Shown one piece after another: positions 35,571-48,179 of a DNA stretch of 64,000 bases. The notes below the pieces were generated by a model. The model worked only from the letters and a program-made list of their open reading frames with translations, was not told the origin of the DNA and did no database searches. The stretch comes from Synchiropus splendidus. Its lineage: Eukaryota > Chordata > Actinopteri > Syngnathiformes > Callionymidae. The stretch covers positions 20,904,001 through 20,968,000 of the forward strand of contig NC_071347.1 in NCBI RefSeq assembly GCF_027744825.2, read 5' to 3'. The translations under genes were made by a program, and so were the position numbers. Numbering within the stretch: the stretch's first letter is position 1; every line of letters starts with the position of its first letter.

Positions 35571-37439
35571 ACAATTCATCTCTGTGGTGTGTATGAGGTT
35601 CTACTTTGAGTCTCTCCTGGGTGGCTTAAACCCATTTAACCGGCCCTTTCTTTGCGATCCGTCACACCCTACTGTCAGACCACAGGTGTGCGCAGGAATC
35701 CGACGGTGAGCTTTGTCTTTTGGCTCAGCTCTTTCTTTTCCATGCCTTTTCTCATCCCCCTCTCACTCCTTCACAAGACACTGGTGCAATGAACAAGGCC
35801 ACTTGAGCTCCTCCGCCTGGGGAAGGATCTCATCTCTGACTCAGACATGGAGGAGTTGATCTTGTCCGCTTTACTTTTGGCTGCGATTTGTAGGTCAATG
35901 CCTGACATTCTAAAATAAGGCCGTCTCTGTCCTGGCAGCGAGGAGGAATCCCGTCCATAAGAGTTATGGATCTTCACCGGCAGTATATTTTCAAAAAATC
36001 TGATAACCATCTAAAGGACCCTTTTGTTTCAAAGAATCTTTCGCAGTCACTGCAGCAGAAGCTGCCATTATTGTGCGTGGAAGGAGTGCATGGATTTAGC
36101 CCAAGAACAAAGACAAGGCGGGAGGTGGATTCAGGAACCATTTGAAACCACCATTTGGGTTTAACTCAGGAGAAACTTACAGGTCCTACCCAGATGGAGC
36201 TGATGGAGAACACCCTCGCATGGTGTGGCAGTTATTGTGCATGGCCATCGTGAACGTGCTCGGTACCAAGAACAGGTGAAGGCTGACGTTTGGAAACCCT
36301 GGCGGGGCGGAACAATGGACGGGAAACTGTGTTGCAGTCTCAGGTCAAAGGAAGGAGCGCGAGAGATGGGGCTAGAAGAAGGGTGAAGATCTTGAGCTCG
36401 GCTTGAGCTCAACTCAAAACAAAGTAAAAGAAGAAGACAGAGGGACACGTCTTAATAAAAGAGTTCTATCTTCATGATAGCTTTTAAATCAGAGCTGGAA
36501 ACTGTGGTCAGGAAACAGGAAGTGGCCGATGGAAACTGTTGCCAAGGTGACGGGTAAGTGGTTGAGGATGAGTTTCTGTTTGCGCTAGAAAACAAACCAA
36601 GCCAAACGCGAAGACAATGAATCAGTCCTTTATCTTTTATGTCGCGGTAAAGTCCGATCATAAATACGCTCCTGTTGGGCCATGATGACGCTGGCAGGGC
36701 CACAACAGCGCCCCCTACTGCCAACACCCAGACAATGATGTGGACGTTGAAGACAGAAGCTGCAGGCGGATTTACAAATCTAATGGAAGAACGTTTGCCA
36801 AAACCTAATTGTTGTGTGCAGACTCCAAACCTTTCTCTGTTTCTTATCAGTCCAAAGAGGCTGTCTGCCTTTGGCCAGACAGCAGAGGATCTGAGACCAG
36901 ATCTGCGCCGGTCTGGTTCTGTTGGGTCGCTGACATGAAACAAACAAGATGTGAGCTTGTGTCCCTGACGTCTAATGATCTTCTCTCTTCTGTCCAGCAC
37001 TTTGAACTGGATGATTTGTGTGAGTCATCTGGCCTTATCTGCTGTGTGAGTCTGCCCCGCTTCATTAAATCGGACCCTGCTATCTCCCTCCCAGTATTTC
37101 AAACAGCGCTGTCATAAATATGTATAAAGGCTAAATGTTCACATACACAGATGTTCCTTCCTCACGCGCCGCAGCTAAAAGAACCGCACTTAAACTCAAG
37201 TTTGTGGACCAGAACTTCCTAGGAAGCGTGAGTTGAGAGAGGTTTGGGTCGACCCCGACTGGGGGTTCGCTCACCTCCGGTTGGTTTGGTTCAGTTCGGA
37301 TTTGTTGTAGAGCTCAGTGTCAGAGCAAGGCAAACTCTGTGATTCATTTGTGATGCAGTCCTCCCTTGGCCTCATTTGCTCCCCGGCACTGAAGGGTGAA
37401 CACTGAAGGCAACACTGACCCCGTGTGGCGATAGAAGTC
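35571..37439. other. intergenic, no gene seen
   Basis: Mixed sequence. A 182-codon minus-strand frame (37000-36452) has no recognised motif. Nothing else supported. Confidence 0.6.
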
Positions 37440-37510
37440 TACTGACACTTTCCAGGGTGTCCCTCGCCTTTAACCCCAGGTAGTCAAGATAGGCTCCGGG
37501 CCCACTGAGG
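37440..37510. repeat. dispersed fish repeat fragment
   Basis: The words ccagggtgtccctcgcct and gataggctccgggccc match the tail of a repeat scattered through fish genomes (consensus like ccagggtgtaccccgcctc...gataggctccagc). Only about 70 bp recognisable. Confidence 0.6.
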
Positions 37511-37866
37511 GACATTGGGTTTCAAAATGTATACATTCATTAACTAGTATTCACATCTGAATGAATTATTATTATTAAGTCGAATGGAGGTGTAGACAAG
37601 AGATGCTGAGTCCAGAACCATCTAAGGTCGAGACTTCAGACAAGGAGCCCAACAAGGAGGAGTTAAGGTTTATCGCTGTTCGCTTTGTCCTTTAAGTTTG
37701 TCCATTGTTTGCCGGCAAGCTGGGTGTCAGCTGAGAAACAGTGGAAATGGATATGGAATCGATCGATGGAATCGAGTTTTGAGCTTCTCAGCTACATGTT
37801 GTATTTCACTTCTTTCTGTCGTTGTAGTCTTTTTTTGCGGCAGCTTGAGTCTCGATCTTTGCACCA

Positions 37867-37888
37867 TTTTTTTTTTTTTTTTTTTTTG
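37867..37888. repeat. poly(T) run of about 21
   Basis: An uninterrupted T tract. Possibly the tail of an old retroposed sequence on the minus strand, but nothing recognisable is attached. Confidence 0.9.
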
Positions 37889-38017
37889 TATTTTTGTCAT
37901 TCTTTCAATTGTTGGCCACATATAACTGACACACAAATTTGAAAAATATTATTCATTTCATCACAAAATTAAAAAAATCACAACAGTTAGCAAGGGTATG
38001 AATAATTTTGAGGACGA

Positions 38018-38125
<108 letters not shown>

Positions 38126-39446
38126 GCCTAAATGAAGTGATATACAAACTCAAACAGCGGGAAGAGCCGCCTTCGTAAAGCAGGTTTAATGCTTTGTAGT
38201 AACATATATCACCCACTAGATGGAACCATCTCACAGGTTTTGCTTCACCAGTCTACGGTTGCGTGACGGCCACTGAGCAGTGAACTTTTTACCTCGTTAT
38301 TTCAAGGTTGAGTTGAAGAAGGAACACGTGACAACTGAGTTTTTTTTTGAATGCCATTGGTTAAAAGTGATGAGTTAAGAGGCATATCTGTGCAGGGTTC
38401 TTGCCTTTCATGTAAGATTTAAATAACAAGAAGGCAAAGAAGTGAACTCCAGCCGTGAGACCTGATGCATGCTGGGAGTCGTCCTGGTGCCTGTGGTCTG
38501 GTCTGAAACACAAACCACGGTGGCTACTCTGATGTCACCTTCCATCAGTTCATTGATATTTCTGCATATACTCTCTGTGAGACACTGCTGGGACTTTCCT
38601 CCTATATTTGTCCGAAGACATGCTCTGTACATTAGAGGAAACAGCTCAGCTTCCTGGTAGGATGTTGTGTTTTCCTGTGGGTCTGGATGGAAAAGGTTGT
38701 CTTTAACCCATAAATGCCGCAGGACAGGAACGTTGGGGAAAGGCTTGAGCGAGAGAGGCGCACTTCTGGAGTATTCTGAGGTCCTATGGTCTTGTTCTGA
38801 CCTGAAGGATGGAGGGATGAATGAAGGGATGAATAGAAAAGTTTAGAAGAAGATTAAATCTTGTAAGAAACGTGACATAATCAAAGTAAGTTAGAAGAAA
38901 CCTGTTGAAAGTGTAAATGAACTGTTGAGTGAAATGTGTCCTGGATCCCCTCCAGAAGATGAGAACCCGGCTCTCAGGCGTTCCCGGTCACGGCCTGCCT
39001 CCCCAGGACTGAAGGATCAGTGCAGCTCCAGAGTCCCAGCTGTTGGCCTTTCAGGAGACTCAGCCACACAATAAGGTGGGAGAAACGCTAAACAGATGTT
39101 GCTGACCCCGCCCCTCTTACACCGGGGGTCTCACCGCTGCCATTGATGGGACACTCTTTCTTCGCATCTCTGCGGCTTTTTAAAGGCAAAGTTGGGGGGT
39201 GCAGGCTCGGGGGTCAACTTGACGGGACGCTCTGCTTTATGACAGCGACTGTAGAAGAGCAACAGATCAGGGCTTTGTGTTTGAATGTAAAGGAGGCTGA
39301 GTGGATGGCTGTAAATGCTGCTGCTGTTTTACCAAAGCGCTTCTCCTCCAGCTCATGTCTTACTCCAGAAGCAGTTGGTGTCAGAAGGCACGTGGACTTA
39401 CTTGGCTATTGGGCTGATATGTTATGTAATTTTGGGAGTTATTTAT

Positions 39447-39534
39447 CCATCCATCCATCTGTAAGCAGAAAAACTCAATGTGTCAGGGTGATGCCTCCTG
39501 TGATGGAGGTCATCGTCCGTCCGTCCGTCCATCT
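39447..39534. repeat. (ATCC)n and (CGTC)n tetranucleotide runs
   Basis: atccatccatccatc near 39447-39461 and cgtccgtccgtccgtcc near 39513-39530, about 50 bp apart. Confidence 0.85.
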
Positions 39535-39609
39535 GTCTTTTCCATTCATTCATAAGCAAAATAACTCTGAAACAAAACTTTCAGAATAGTTTGAGTTCCG
39601 CCCGCTGGC

Positions 39610-40015
39610 CTTGCTTTGTGATGCGGCTGGGATGAGGATCAGCTCCTCTAAGTCTGAAGCCATTGTTCACCGGTAAACAGTGGAATGTTCTGTCCAGGTC
39701 GAAGATGAGTTTCTTCCCCTGGTGGCGGAGTTTCTGGAGGAGTATCTTGGGGTCTTGTTCTCAAGTGAGTTTTATGGAAATGGGCAGGTGGATGATCGAT
39801 GCAGAGGGTGTCTGGACTCCTTGCGGTTGGAGCTCAGTCATCCTGGGGAGACGCCAAGTAGAGCAAGCCGCGGTGACACCTTGTCTCACGAGCCTCCTGG
39901 ATGAGGAGCTAAGATCTCGAGGTTGACTCTGGATTGCTCAGAAGAGTTGGAGGAGGTGTCTGGTGAGAGGGAAGTCTGGACCTCTTTAGTTTGGCTGCTG
40001 CACCTGCGACCCCAG
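39610..40015 (+). mobile_element. degenerate LINE fragment
   Basis: Contains remnants of MRISSSKSEAIVH, a LEEYLGVLFSSE-like segment and, after a deletion, a LEEVSGEREVWTSL-like segment ending in CTGCTGCACCTGCGACCCC. These correspond in order to the end of the same LINE reverse-transcriptase region seen at 8.5 and 50.5 kb. Frames are broken. Confidence 0.8.
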
Positions 40016-40399
40016 TTGAAGAATCTTTCTGTGACGTGTTGTGTGGCCTTGGATGTTCCGTGTTTGTTTTGAAAGAGCAAGAGTTTGTGAAGCTGCTTAC
40101 TTGAGTTGTTTTTATTTACTCTCGCACGTGAGATCAAGAGTCAGAGCCGCTGTCCTGTCCTGCTGCAGCAGGAAGGGGCTTCCACCGGCTCCCACAGGAG
40201 CCTGTTATTTATGTTGTGCTCAGATTTGCCCCTTCCTGCTCGCCATTCCTTGGTTTCCCTGGCAACCACAGCTCCAACCGACCGGCCAGCTGCAGATTAG
40301 TTCAGCGGTGGGGGGTTTCTGGATTTGGTGGGAGGAGCTTGTGAAGGGGGGGGGTGATGATGGAAAACAGAGTAGGAGGAGATAGAAAGGAAGGGAATG

Positions 40400-40688
40400 G
40401 GGGGGTGGGAAAACTTTGAGGAGGGGAGAGAGAGAGTGAGGCAGCATCTGTGTGAGTCTCTGTGAGAGGAAAGCCGAGTCCGGGCTGGAGCTGGATCTCC
40501 TTCTGCAAGTTTGGAAAGGCTTGGATTTCTGGTTTCAGCCATGAAAGTTCAGAGGCTGGGTTAGTGGGGATCTGTGAGGGACGGGGGAGAAGGAACGGAG
40601 CCATGCAAGTGGATGCTGTGGAGTCAGATTACACACAATGAAAGAGAACTCCAGGAGAACCTCATCACGGCTCAGCCTGCACAGAGAG
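40400..40688 (+). other. candidate 5' leader exon of dennd2a (or a separate transcript)
   Basis: A purine-rich to GC-moderate stretch ending in a good donor, AGAGAG|GTAAAT. It holds short upstream-type frames and an ATG at 40638 that is open for 17 codons to the donor in phase 0. Spliced to 56313, that frame stops after four codons (TAG) and overlaps the putative dennd2a start, so it would act as an upstream ORF. There is no direct proof of transcription. The 5' edge is a guess. Confidence 0.3.
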
Positions 40689-40877
40689 GTAAATCCGCCT
40701 TCATTGTCCTTCCACACTTGAGCATCTGAAGCCTTGGAACGTTAGGTATCCCCACGAGAGCTGCAGGGGTGGCACACATGTGGGTCTGATTCTGAGGGGA
40801 CAGCACACCGCAGCATTGAGCAACAAAGTCAGGGAGAAGGTTTCAAACAATCACATTCCAGTTTGACGTGTTAAGAC

Positions 40878-40915
40878 GGAGAGAGAGAGAGAGAGAGATA
40901 GAGGGAGAGAAAGAG
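40878..40915. repeat. (GA)n microsatellite, interrupted
   Basis: Mostly GA units with a T and GG interruption; purine tract about 190 bp downstream of the candidate leader exon. Confidence 0.9.
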
Positions 40916-41045
40916 GTGAAGAGAGGAGCAGTAAAGTCATCTGAACGACCGCGCTGCACGCTGGGTCCCAGTGCCGGTGGTGTTGTGAGGCAGAAGACAC
41001 TTTTGGTTAAAATCAAATACATGCTTAAATAGCTACACAAATATA

Positions 41046-41066
41046 TGTGTGTGTGTGGGTGTGTGG
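41046..41066. repeat. (GT)n short microsatellite
   Basis: An interrupted GT run preceding an AT-rich block that extends to about 41.52 kb. Confidence 0.85.
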
Positions 41067-41089
41067 CAATGTTAGGTTGAATAGCTTCA

Positions 41090-41530
41090 TCATAATTCTG
41101 TTATTTGATTCATGTTATTGTTCTGTATAGTAACTATCTTACATCACATTTTATGATTTTATTTTTCCAGTTTTCATCTGATGTAAAATAATTCCACTGA
41201 AAAAAAAAATACATATTTTCCCCCTAAGATTTTTTTTGCAAACTTTCTTGATAATAAGGTAATAATATTTTATCTTTCCACTTTAATGTAATGTTCTTTA
41301 AAATTTAAATCCTCTTGTCTATAAGAAAAATATCTCACTTATGTCACTATTATAGATCTACTGCTAAAAAATAAATATAAATATATATATTTTTTGATAA
41401 AACAAATCATTTTTGTTTGATTTACACATTTAAAATATATATTTTTTCTTGAATAACAAAATTGCACTTCTCATGAGAGCTTGTTTATTTCATAGAATCA
41501 TAATTTTACTTTATTGATCATGTAGTTGAG
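41090..41530. other. AT-rich non-coding block
   Basis: Very AT-rich with many TATATA/AAATAAA/TTTTTT runs and no gene or named repeat. Nothing else seen here. Confidence 0.7.
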
Positions 41531-42917
41531 CATGTGACCTCGTGGTCTGAAGATGAACGGAGGCCCTGAAATGTTGTCTTCGCCTCACTGTTGGCTCCAG
41601 TGGTTCTCTTCAATGTTTGCGGCTGCAGAGTGTATGAGGAGAAAATGATTGTCACTTTAATATCAGAGCTCAAAGTGTCTCGAACGTTGGCCCACATTCC
41701 TGCGCCTGTCAGTTGTGGCGGAGTGTTTACTCAAGGTAGGAAAGAGGTTGTTGAGTTGAGACTGGCTGGCTCTGCAGCTGCAGCTAGAAGCTTTATAGAG
41801 TTGGAGATAAAGACTGTGTGCGTGCGTGTGTGCGCGTCTGCCAGTCAGCACGGTGTAATAAACGACCTGCTATCTTGTAATGGCTCTCTGCTGAGGAGAC
41901 GCTGCGTGTTAGCTGCTGCTGCTGCGCTCACACACTCGGGGCACTTTAGTCACGAGCGTCAAGCTGGCAAGAAGTGAAACGCAGGGATCAGAAATTCCAA
42001 ATTTGTGCAGCAGTTTGTATCTTGTTGGATTTGTTGACTTATTTGTCACATAACTCGCCAGCTTCCGTGCTCTCACACAAGCAGCCAGCACATCCTCACA
42101 TCCATGGCGTCATATATGGACGTTGGGAAAGTGGACTTTTGCAAAAAAAGGCAGCCTTCTGCGTTCTGTTTTATTGTCATTGCACTGTATAATAAGATCT
42201 ACTTTAAGTGCCGCACCTGAGGCGGCCGCTGACATTCACTCTCAAAAACAGACCAATGAAATCAGTAACAAAAGTTTTCCATAGATGATGTTTGAGCACT
42301 TGAGGACTGCGAGAGAGAAATCTTTTTAATACATTACAGTGACACCTTTGCTGTCAGCAGCTACTGTCAGTGTATTCTCCAAACTAAGTTTTGGCGACCG
42401 TGACGTTTTTTGTTTCCCCACAACTTAGCAATGAGGTTGCAATTTCACAGCTGACTCACCAGTTGTAAGGAACCCACAACCCACCTCCATCCTGCTGCCT
42501 TCTGACTCAGGCGGCCCTGACTCAGCGGCAGAGAGGCATTTCTGCTGCGAACCTTCAGTCGTTTCCCGTCGTATTCACGAGCACTAGCTTCCCCTTGGAC
42601 AACAATAATAAAAGATGAACACATATTTTCCCGAGTCATCATAAAATTCTTCGCCGTTCCTGCCAAAAACTGTCGCGCTCTGGCCCAGCAGATGTTTAGC
42701 GTCAAGACAAATCTGTCGCCTCTCCCGACTCAAATCTGCATTCCCAAGTGGCTGTGGCCGATGGGCGCGAGTCACTGCTGATAAACACTGTTTCGCTTCA
42801 CATCGGCGCAACAGCCTGATGAAAGATGATCACTGTTAGCCGCTCGCTGTTTGCGCTGACAGATTGAGAGCGTTGTTATTACTCCTGACATGTGGGAACA
42901 TCGCCGTTCTGTGATTC

Positions 42918-43718
42918 TTGCGCTCAACACTGAAGATTCTGCCTCTGACTGCTGATTCATGCCAAGCATTGATAGCTGTACATGAATGTAGCGATTGTTT
43001 TGCACGATTGTTCCTTCAGTTTTTAAGGTGCAGAGATAGTCAGTCTTCACTATTGTTTCGAAAACAAGTGACAGCAGGACTTTCAAAACACGAGAGCCCC
43101 CCTCCCCCTTCTTACAGGAACTGCCTTTTGACAGGGACAGCCACCGAGCCCAGCTTGCTCATCTCCTGCTGCTGTTGCCGTGGTGACGTGGTCCGAGAGA
43201 ATGCGTCCCGGGGTGAGTCTGTGTGTGGAAGAAGGTTGTTATTGGCTCCGGTCTGGATCAAACCTGGCACACCAGCAGGGAGGGGCCCACACGGCTCTCT
43301 TTCACCTCCAGAATCGTTTGGCACCTCAAAAAGTTGTCGCTGTTTAAGCCCCTCCCACTTCACCTTTGTTGTCCATAGATTCAGTTTGGCTCCTGCATTG
43401 TCACCCTCACTCATACCTTCTTCAGGACTTCTTCATTGGAAATATAAAGCGAATCACGTTCGCACGGTAGCGCCACCTCTTGCTGAGGACAAGCGGTTGC
43501 TAGCATCTCTGAACATTTCATATCCACTTACAATATTTCTGCTGAGATACAGAGAGCGGCGTCCAGTTCTCCGCCGTTATTTTTATCATTCCTTTGTCCA
43601 TGGTATTGGTCTACGTCAGTTTACAGACAGTGCAGCTGCCGCCCGCCACTCGTCTGAGGCCAGACCTTCTGGTCCGCTGCTCCCACATCCGTCCTCCTCC
43701 TGCTCTCTTCATCCCTAG
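42918..43718 (+). other. 266-codon open frame, no recognised family
   Basis: The longest plus-strand frame outside known exons, from ATG 42918 to the stop before 43718. Composition is Ser/Leu/Arg/Pro-rich with a CCCC run, and no domain, signal peptide or membrane segment is convincing. No clear splice context. The minus strand also has a 100-codon frame inside it. Most likely fortuitous. Confidence 0.15.
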
Positions 43719-44756
43719 TGCCAGTGACTGCGCACAAGTTTGGGTCCCAGGCTGACGCCCTCCTGCACGTGTCGCACCCCCCACTGTCGTACCCGGGTGG
43801 TCTCTCCACACTGCGGTCTTTCGGAGGTTCCGGAACGTAATCTGGTGATAAACGGTGGTGGACTGTAAAAAAAGCGAGGAACAGTTGTCGTAGTCGTAGT
43901 TTGGAGGTTCATACCGTGTCTTCATGGGGAGAAGGTGGAGGGAAGATTTGCTTCTGCTTCTTCTAGATGGTGTTGTTGAAGACCACCTAAACCAGTTCAG
44001 ACCAAGTCCAATGAGGGGAGCGTGAACAAGACTAAGACAGAGACCAGACTGAATACAGAATACAGACAGATATCTGTGAGTCATGTAGACACACATTTAT
44101 ATCTGAGTGCAAAAGAAACTGTAGTCACTTTTTCAAACTAATGAAGAACTGAAATGCTGTGGGTGGAACACATTCAGTTCGGTCTTGGGGCCCTCCAAGA
44201 CGCGGTAACAGTCTCGACTAAGGTGGACTCGACTTCAACACTACTTCCTTGTGATGTTGGAGATGAAGCACAGGAGCCTGGTGAAACCCAAGGCCGAATG
44301 ATTCGCCTTCACAGACAGAAATAATGGACGATCAAACTCTCACACTGACTGAAGGCTGTGTTGACTGTCTGACTCGAACTGTGACCGAAAAATGTGGTGT
44401 TACACGAGCTTCTCCAAGAGCAATTGCATCACATGATTTGACACATTGCATCTCTAGTGTAGACAACTTTCTGTGTCTATTGTCGCCCCGGCTTTCACTT
44501 TCAAATTGCCTTTCTAGCGCTGAAGGGTATGATCCGGAGCTGCAACCGCAGCAGAACCGCCGCTCACGTTTCCTCAGACTCGCATGTGAAGATGTATTTT
44601 CCACTGGCTTAACAACTTTGGACAAGAAGAACACTGCCATCTGGAATGGAATGTGTCCATCTGTGTTCAAAGCGAGTGTGGCCATGCGGCGCTTTGACTC
44701 CCCGTCTGGTTCGGGTCTTTCAAAGACAAATGGAGAAAGGTTTCCGCCGTTTTGGC

Positions 44757-44773
44757 GTGTGTGTGTGTGTGTT
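44757..44773. repeat. (GT)n short microsatellite
   Basis: Eight to nine GT units. Confidence 0.85.
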
Positions 44774-45527
44774 TAGAGAATGCTGGTAAATGACCCACAA
44801 TCTGCCCGGGTCCTCTCTCACTCGCTGGCTCACACAGGGAATGAGAAGAATGTTGTTTACCTGTTCATTTGGGATCTCCTCTGTAATGATGGCTCAGACA
44901 ATGTCTGGAGGTTCATCCTCATAATGGGTGTATTCTCCGCCCCCGCTGCAGATCCAGGGAGGCTTTCATCAGCCCAACACAACTAAACACTGTCTGCCTA
45001 AGTCCAAGAGTGGTAGTTTTCTCCGTCTGCCTCCTGTGTAATGATGGTTACCATAATCTCAAGTTTAGATCTTTGCCCAGGGAGGCGGAGATGAGCCGGG
45101 TTTCACCTCAGACTCACTTGCCGAAATCCTCTTACACTAGGTCCTAGAGACTTTGTTGCGACATGAGACACTTTACACTCATTGAGGCTTTTAATTCGGC
45201 CATAAATCGGACAGAACTTTGCGGATAGAACCAGAGACTGAAGTCTCACTGGTTTGCCGAGACAAGGAGGTTCAATTCACAGAGGGGGGCAAAAGAACTG
45301 CTCAATCTGAGTCAAGTGTCAAACTCACGGCCTGTGGCCAAACACGTACAGTGTCAGGAATGCAAACTGTTTTGACTTACACTCTCTGAAATGGTGTGAT
45401 GACATGTTGGGAGCTAACGCTAAGTTCCCTCAGATACAGTGTGGACCTCCATCAAAAAAAATCTCTCTTGTAAAGCTTCACCCCAACACAGTGACACACT
45501 AGAACTTGCATATCAGTAGCCACATCT

Positions 45528-46102
45528 ACCGTAAATTCCAGACTCTAGATTGCACCGGAATATTAGCCCCACCCAGTTAATTCAAGAAGGAAAATATTTC
45601 TTGTTCATCCATAGACTGCAGCGATCTGTTAGCCGCAGGTGCAGTGGTGCTGTCTGCGCTGTAGAAAGGCTTCAAAATGCACGAGGATCACTTTTAAATT
45701 GTTTGGAAAACGGGGTCCAGCATGGAGACTGACTCATGAATCAAACCGGGCAATGTTCTGAACTGGAATCATCTACTCCTCACATCGTTTATTGATATTA
45801 ATATGCTCAAAATGCACTGTTTTCACCCGTGTGTCTGAAGTTCCGACACCACAGCCGGTCTCAACTGCTGCTTCTTGTCTCCAGTCCTCCACTAGATTGG
45901 ATCTGTGGGCGGAGCTGCGGATACACAGTGCATTTTGAGTCCTTCAAGGTCAATAAAACGCCTGTGATTTCATCGGTTTCGCTCAATATTTTGGCAGCAT
46001 GACACTCTTTAGCCTGTAAAAACCATTAGTTGTGTCTTTGTATAAGCTGCACGGTTAAGACAGCGAGAAAAAAGTAGCGGCTTATACTCCAGAAATTATG
46101 GT
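45528..46102. mobile_element. MITE-like element with ACCGTAAATTCCAGAC/TCCAGAAATTATGGT termini
   Basis: The left end ACCGTAAATTCCAGACTCTA and right end TTATACTCCAGAAATTATGGT are imperfect inverted repeats. The right end resembles the widespread fish element whose end reads as 'gcggcttatactccggaaaatacggt'. About 575 bp, no intact transposase. Superfamily not certain (hAT-like suspected). Confidence 0.65.
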
Positions 46103-47703
46103 CTGAACAAGGGCCTTCCTGTGGCCATAACACAGGCCTTTGTCAGACTTAACCTTTACAGAGGGGAGGATGATTGTTTAGTCTACTAAACCCATGTCAT
46201 AGTGTGGACATGGCATGGATTGGTATGGCCTCCTGCCAGGGTTTGTATTGTCCGTTTCACATCAGGCATTGTCCCTGGTCGCGACTCTCTCTCTCTCGCA
46301 GTGGTCAACTAGTATGGAAATAGACATGGCGGGAATCATTGAATATGTTTGTCTGGATGATCCAACATCGTCCCGCACCCGTGTTCCACAGCGTGGCGGT
46401 CGCAGCCCGGACTCACAGTTGTCTGTCACTGGGTGTGTGGAGGTCAGAAATGTTCGACCCGCATCAGGCGTTTGCTCTCCGGAAGTGGACTTTCCCAAGC
46501 TCCCGCCTAAGTCAGCTCCCTCAGGAACGTTGGAGATCTCAGGGATGGGTCGGGAAAGTACTGTGGAAATACAGTATCATCCATAAAGTGTCGAGACGTT
46601 AAGAAGAGAAAATGAATAATCAGAGGATTTTTTTAAAACTCGGAAACAATGGTGAGAAAAAAGAGCACCTCCGTTGAGGGTGTTGTCTGAGGGAACGCCG
46701 GGTTTCACGCTAGTATACGATCTGATTATTGAAGCCCAGGAGTATTCCTAATACTAGAGAGAGAAGTTTCACTTGGGCTATAAAAATGTAACGAGTCAGC
46801 AAATCCTCAAGTGCAAACATCTGAAGCCAAATAGCATCTGTTCTCCTTTCACCACCCTTCATGCCTCGGCTGGCGACGACAGAAGAAGAGTGTTGAAGGG
46901 GTCCTGTGAGTCAGCGGACACGCTGGAACAAAACCAGTGGGCGTGAGCATCACCTGTGGCGGGTTCATTAATGACCTCAGCCTGGTGAGCTTATCACTGC
47001 CTGTCAAACACAAAGCCGCTGTTCCTGGAAGAGCTCCACCGCATCTTTTTCTAGGCCAGATTTCCTGTCAATGACCTGACTTACACTGTCAGGGAGGATT
47101 TGTGCGCTCAGACTTAACGCGGACGTGTCGCCACAGCAGTAACTGAAGAGTGTGTGTGTTGAGTCAAAACAAAGTTTTGGGAAGACATGAAGTACGTATG
47201 GGTTCAGAAACATGCGAGGGAAACCAAGATTGCACGACTTCTATATTTGCTTGGTTAAGACACGATGTACTGAGCAGGGTGTTCCAGTCTATTGTTCTGT
47301 GTTCAGGAGCCGTTCTGCAAGTACTTCAACGCCATTATTTTTGCATCAGCACATAGATCTTTTGGAAGACGCTGCTGGATCACTGGTGAAATACTGCCCA
47401 AGCCACGTCACTGTCTGATGGCGGTTTATATGTCCGCAATGTTAGAATGAAATACAATAATCCCTCGCCGTCTCGCAGGTCACTCTGGACTTGGTGCGAG
47501 ATCAAGCGTAGTTTTTTTTCTTCTCAATTCCATTTAAGGCATTGTATTGGCTGACGGATGACAGTTGGAGGAAAGTTGTGAATTTCTTTCACGTTTTCAA
47601 AGCTCAGTGCCAGAGCAAGGTACCAACTACTGTGGAGATGGTGTGACCCCTCGATATGTCAAAGAAAGCGAGAGTGAAGGGAAGGTTTATGGAGTTCAGG
47701 AGC
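46103..47703. other. non-coding, nothing clear
   Basis: Around 46.86-47.03 kb the sequence is non-repetitive with ggttcattaatgacctcagcc, which could be regulatory. Otherwise only short frames. Confidence 0.55.
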
Positions 47704-48144
47704 TTAACCCCCACAATGATACAGGGATTGCTGTAGCTCACTAACGGTACAGAGATGTTCAATACACAGAAGTAAGTCACAGTTGAAGTATGGATCCAGG
47801 ATCCAGTTGTGTATAAAAGGCCTGTGACTCTTAAAACTCTCCATGTATCCAACTGTGGCAAAGGTCAGTTGCCCGCTGGGATATTCCTCCGTGAACCGAC
47901 TTTGGTTGCAGACTATTTTTATAAGAAAGTTATTGCCTCCATAAGTCTTTCTCACTTGCCTGTTGAGTTTCAGCCGAATGTTGTCCAGTTGACTGTGACG
48001 CTTGAGATCTGTTTGAGACTCAGAGTAGAACAGTAGCCAGTTGGGGTTGTTGTTAAAATCGTCTTCCACCGTAGTGATGTGTATTGATCCTGAAGACGTA
48101 CAGTTGGAGAAGTCATGGAAGCTCTTACGGTCATAACAGCGTAC
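47704..48144 (-). pseudogene. unassigned 121-codon frame, possibly decayed protein-coding sequence
   Basis: The minus-strand frame 48069-47704 stays open upstream to about 48144. It has ordinary protein-like composition: an NCT sequon, DDFNNNPNWLLFYSESQ, LKLNRQVRKTYGG and IHNWILDPYF. A second frame directly upstream (start at 48176, MGNVSLDVIVLYAV) is hydrophobic like a signal peptide, but it is one frame out. No family recognised. It could be a broken gene or transposon remnant, or chance. Confidence 0.3.
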
Positions 48145-48179
48145 AGAACGATAACGTCAAGGGAGACATTGCCCATCCC

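Larger units (their letters stand above)
41531..45527. other. intergenic or dennd2a 5' intron, no supported gene
   Basis: Contains the unexplained long frame at 42918-43718 and an antisense 161-codon frame (44096-43611), neither with family match. No named repeat over most of this stretch. Confidence 0.6.
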
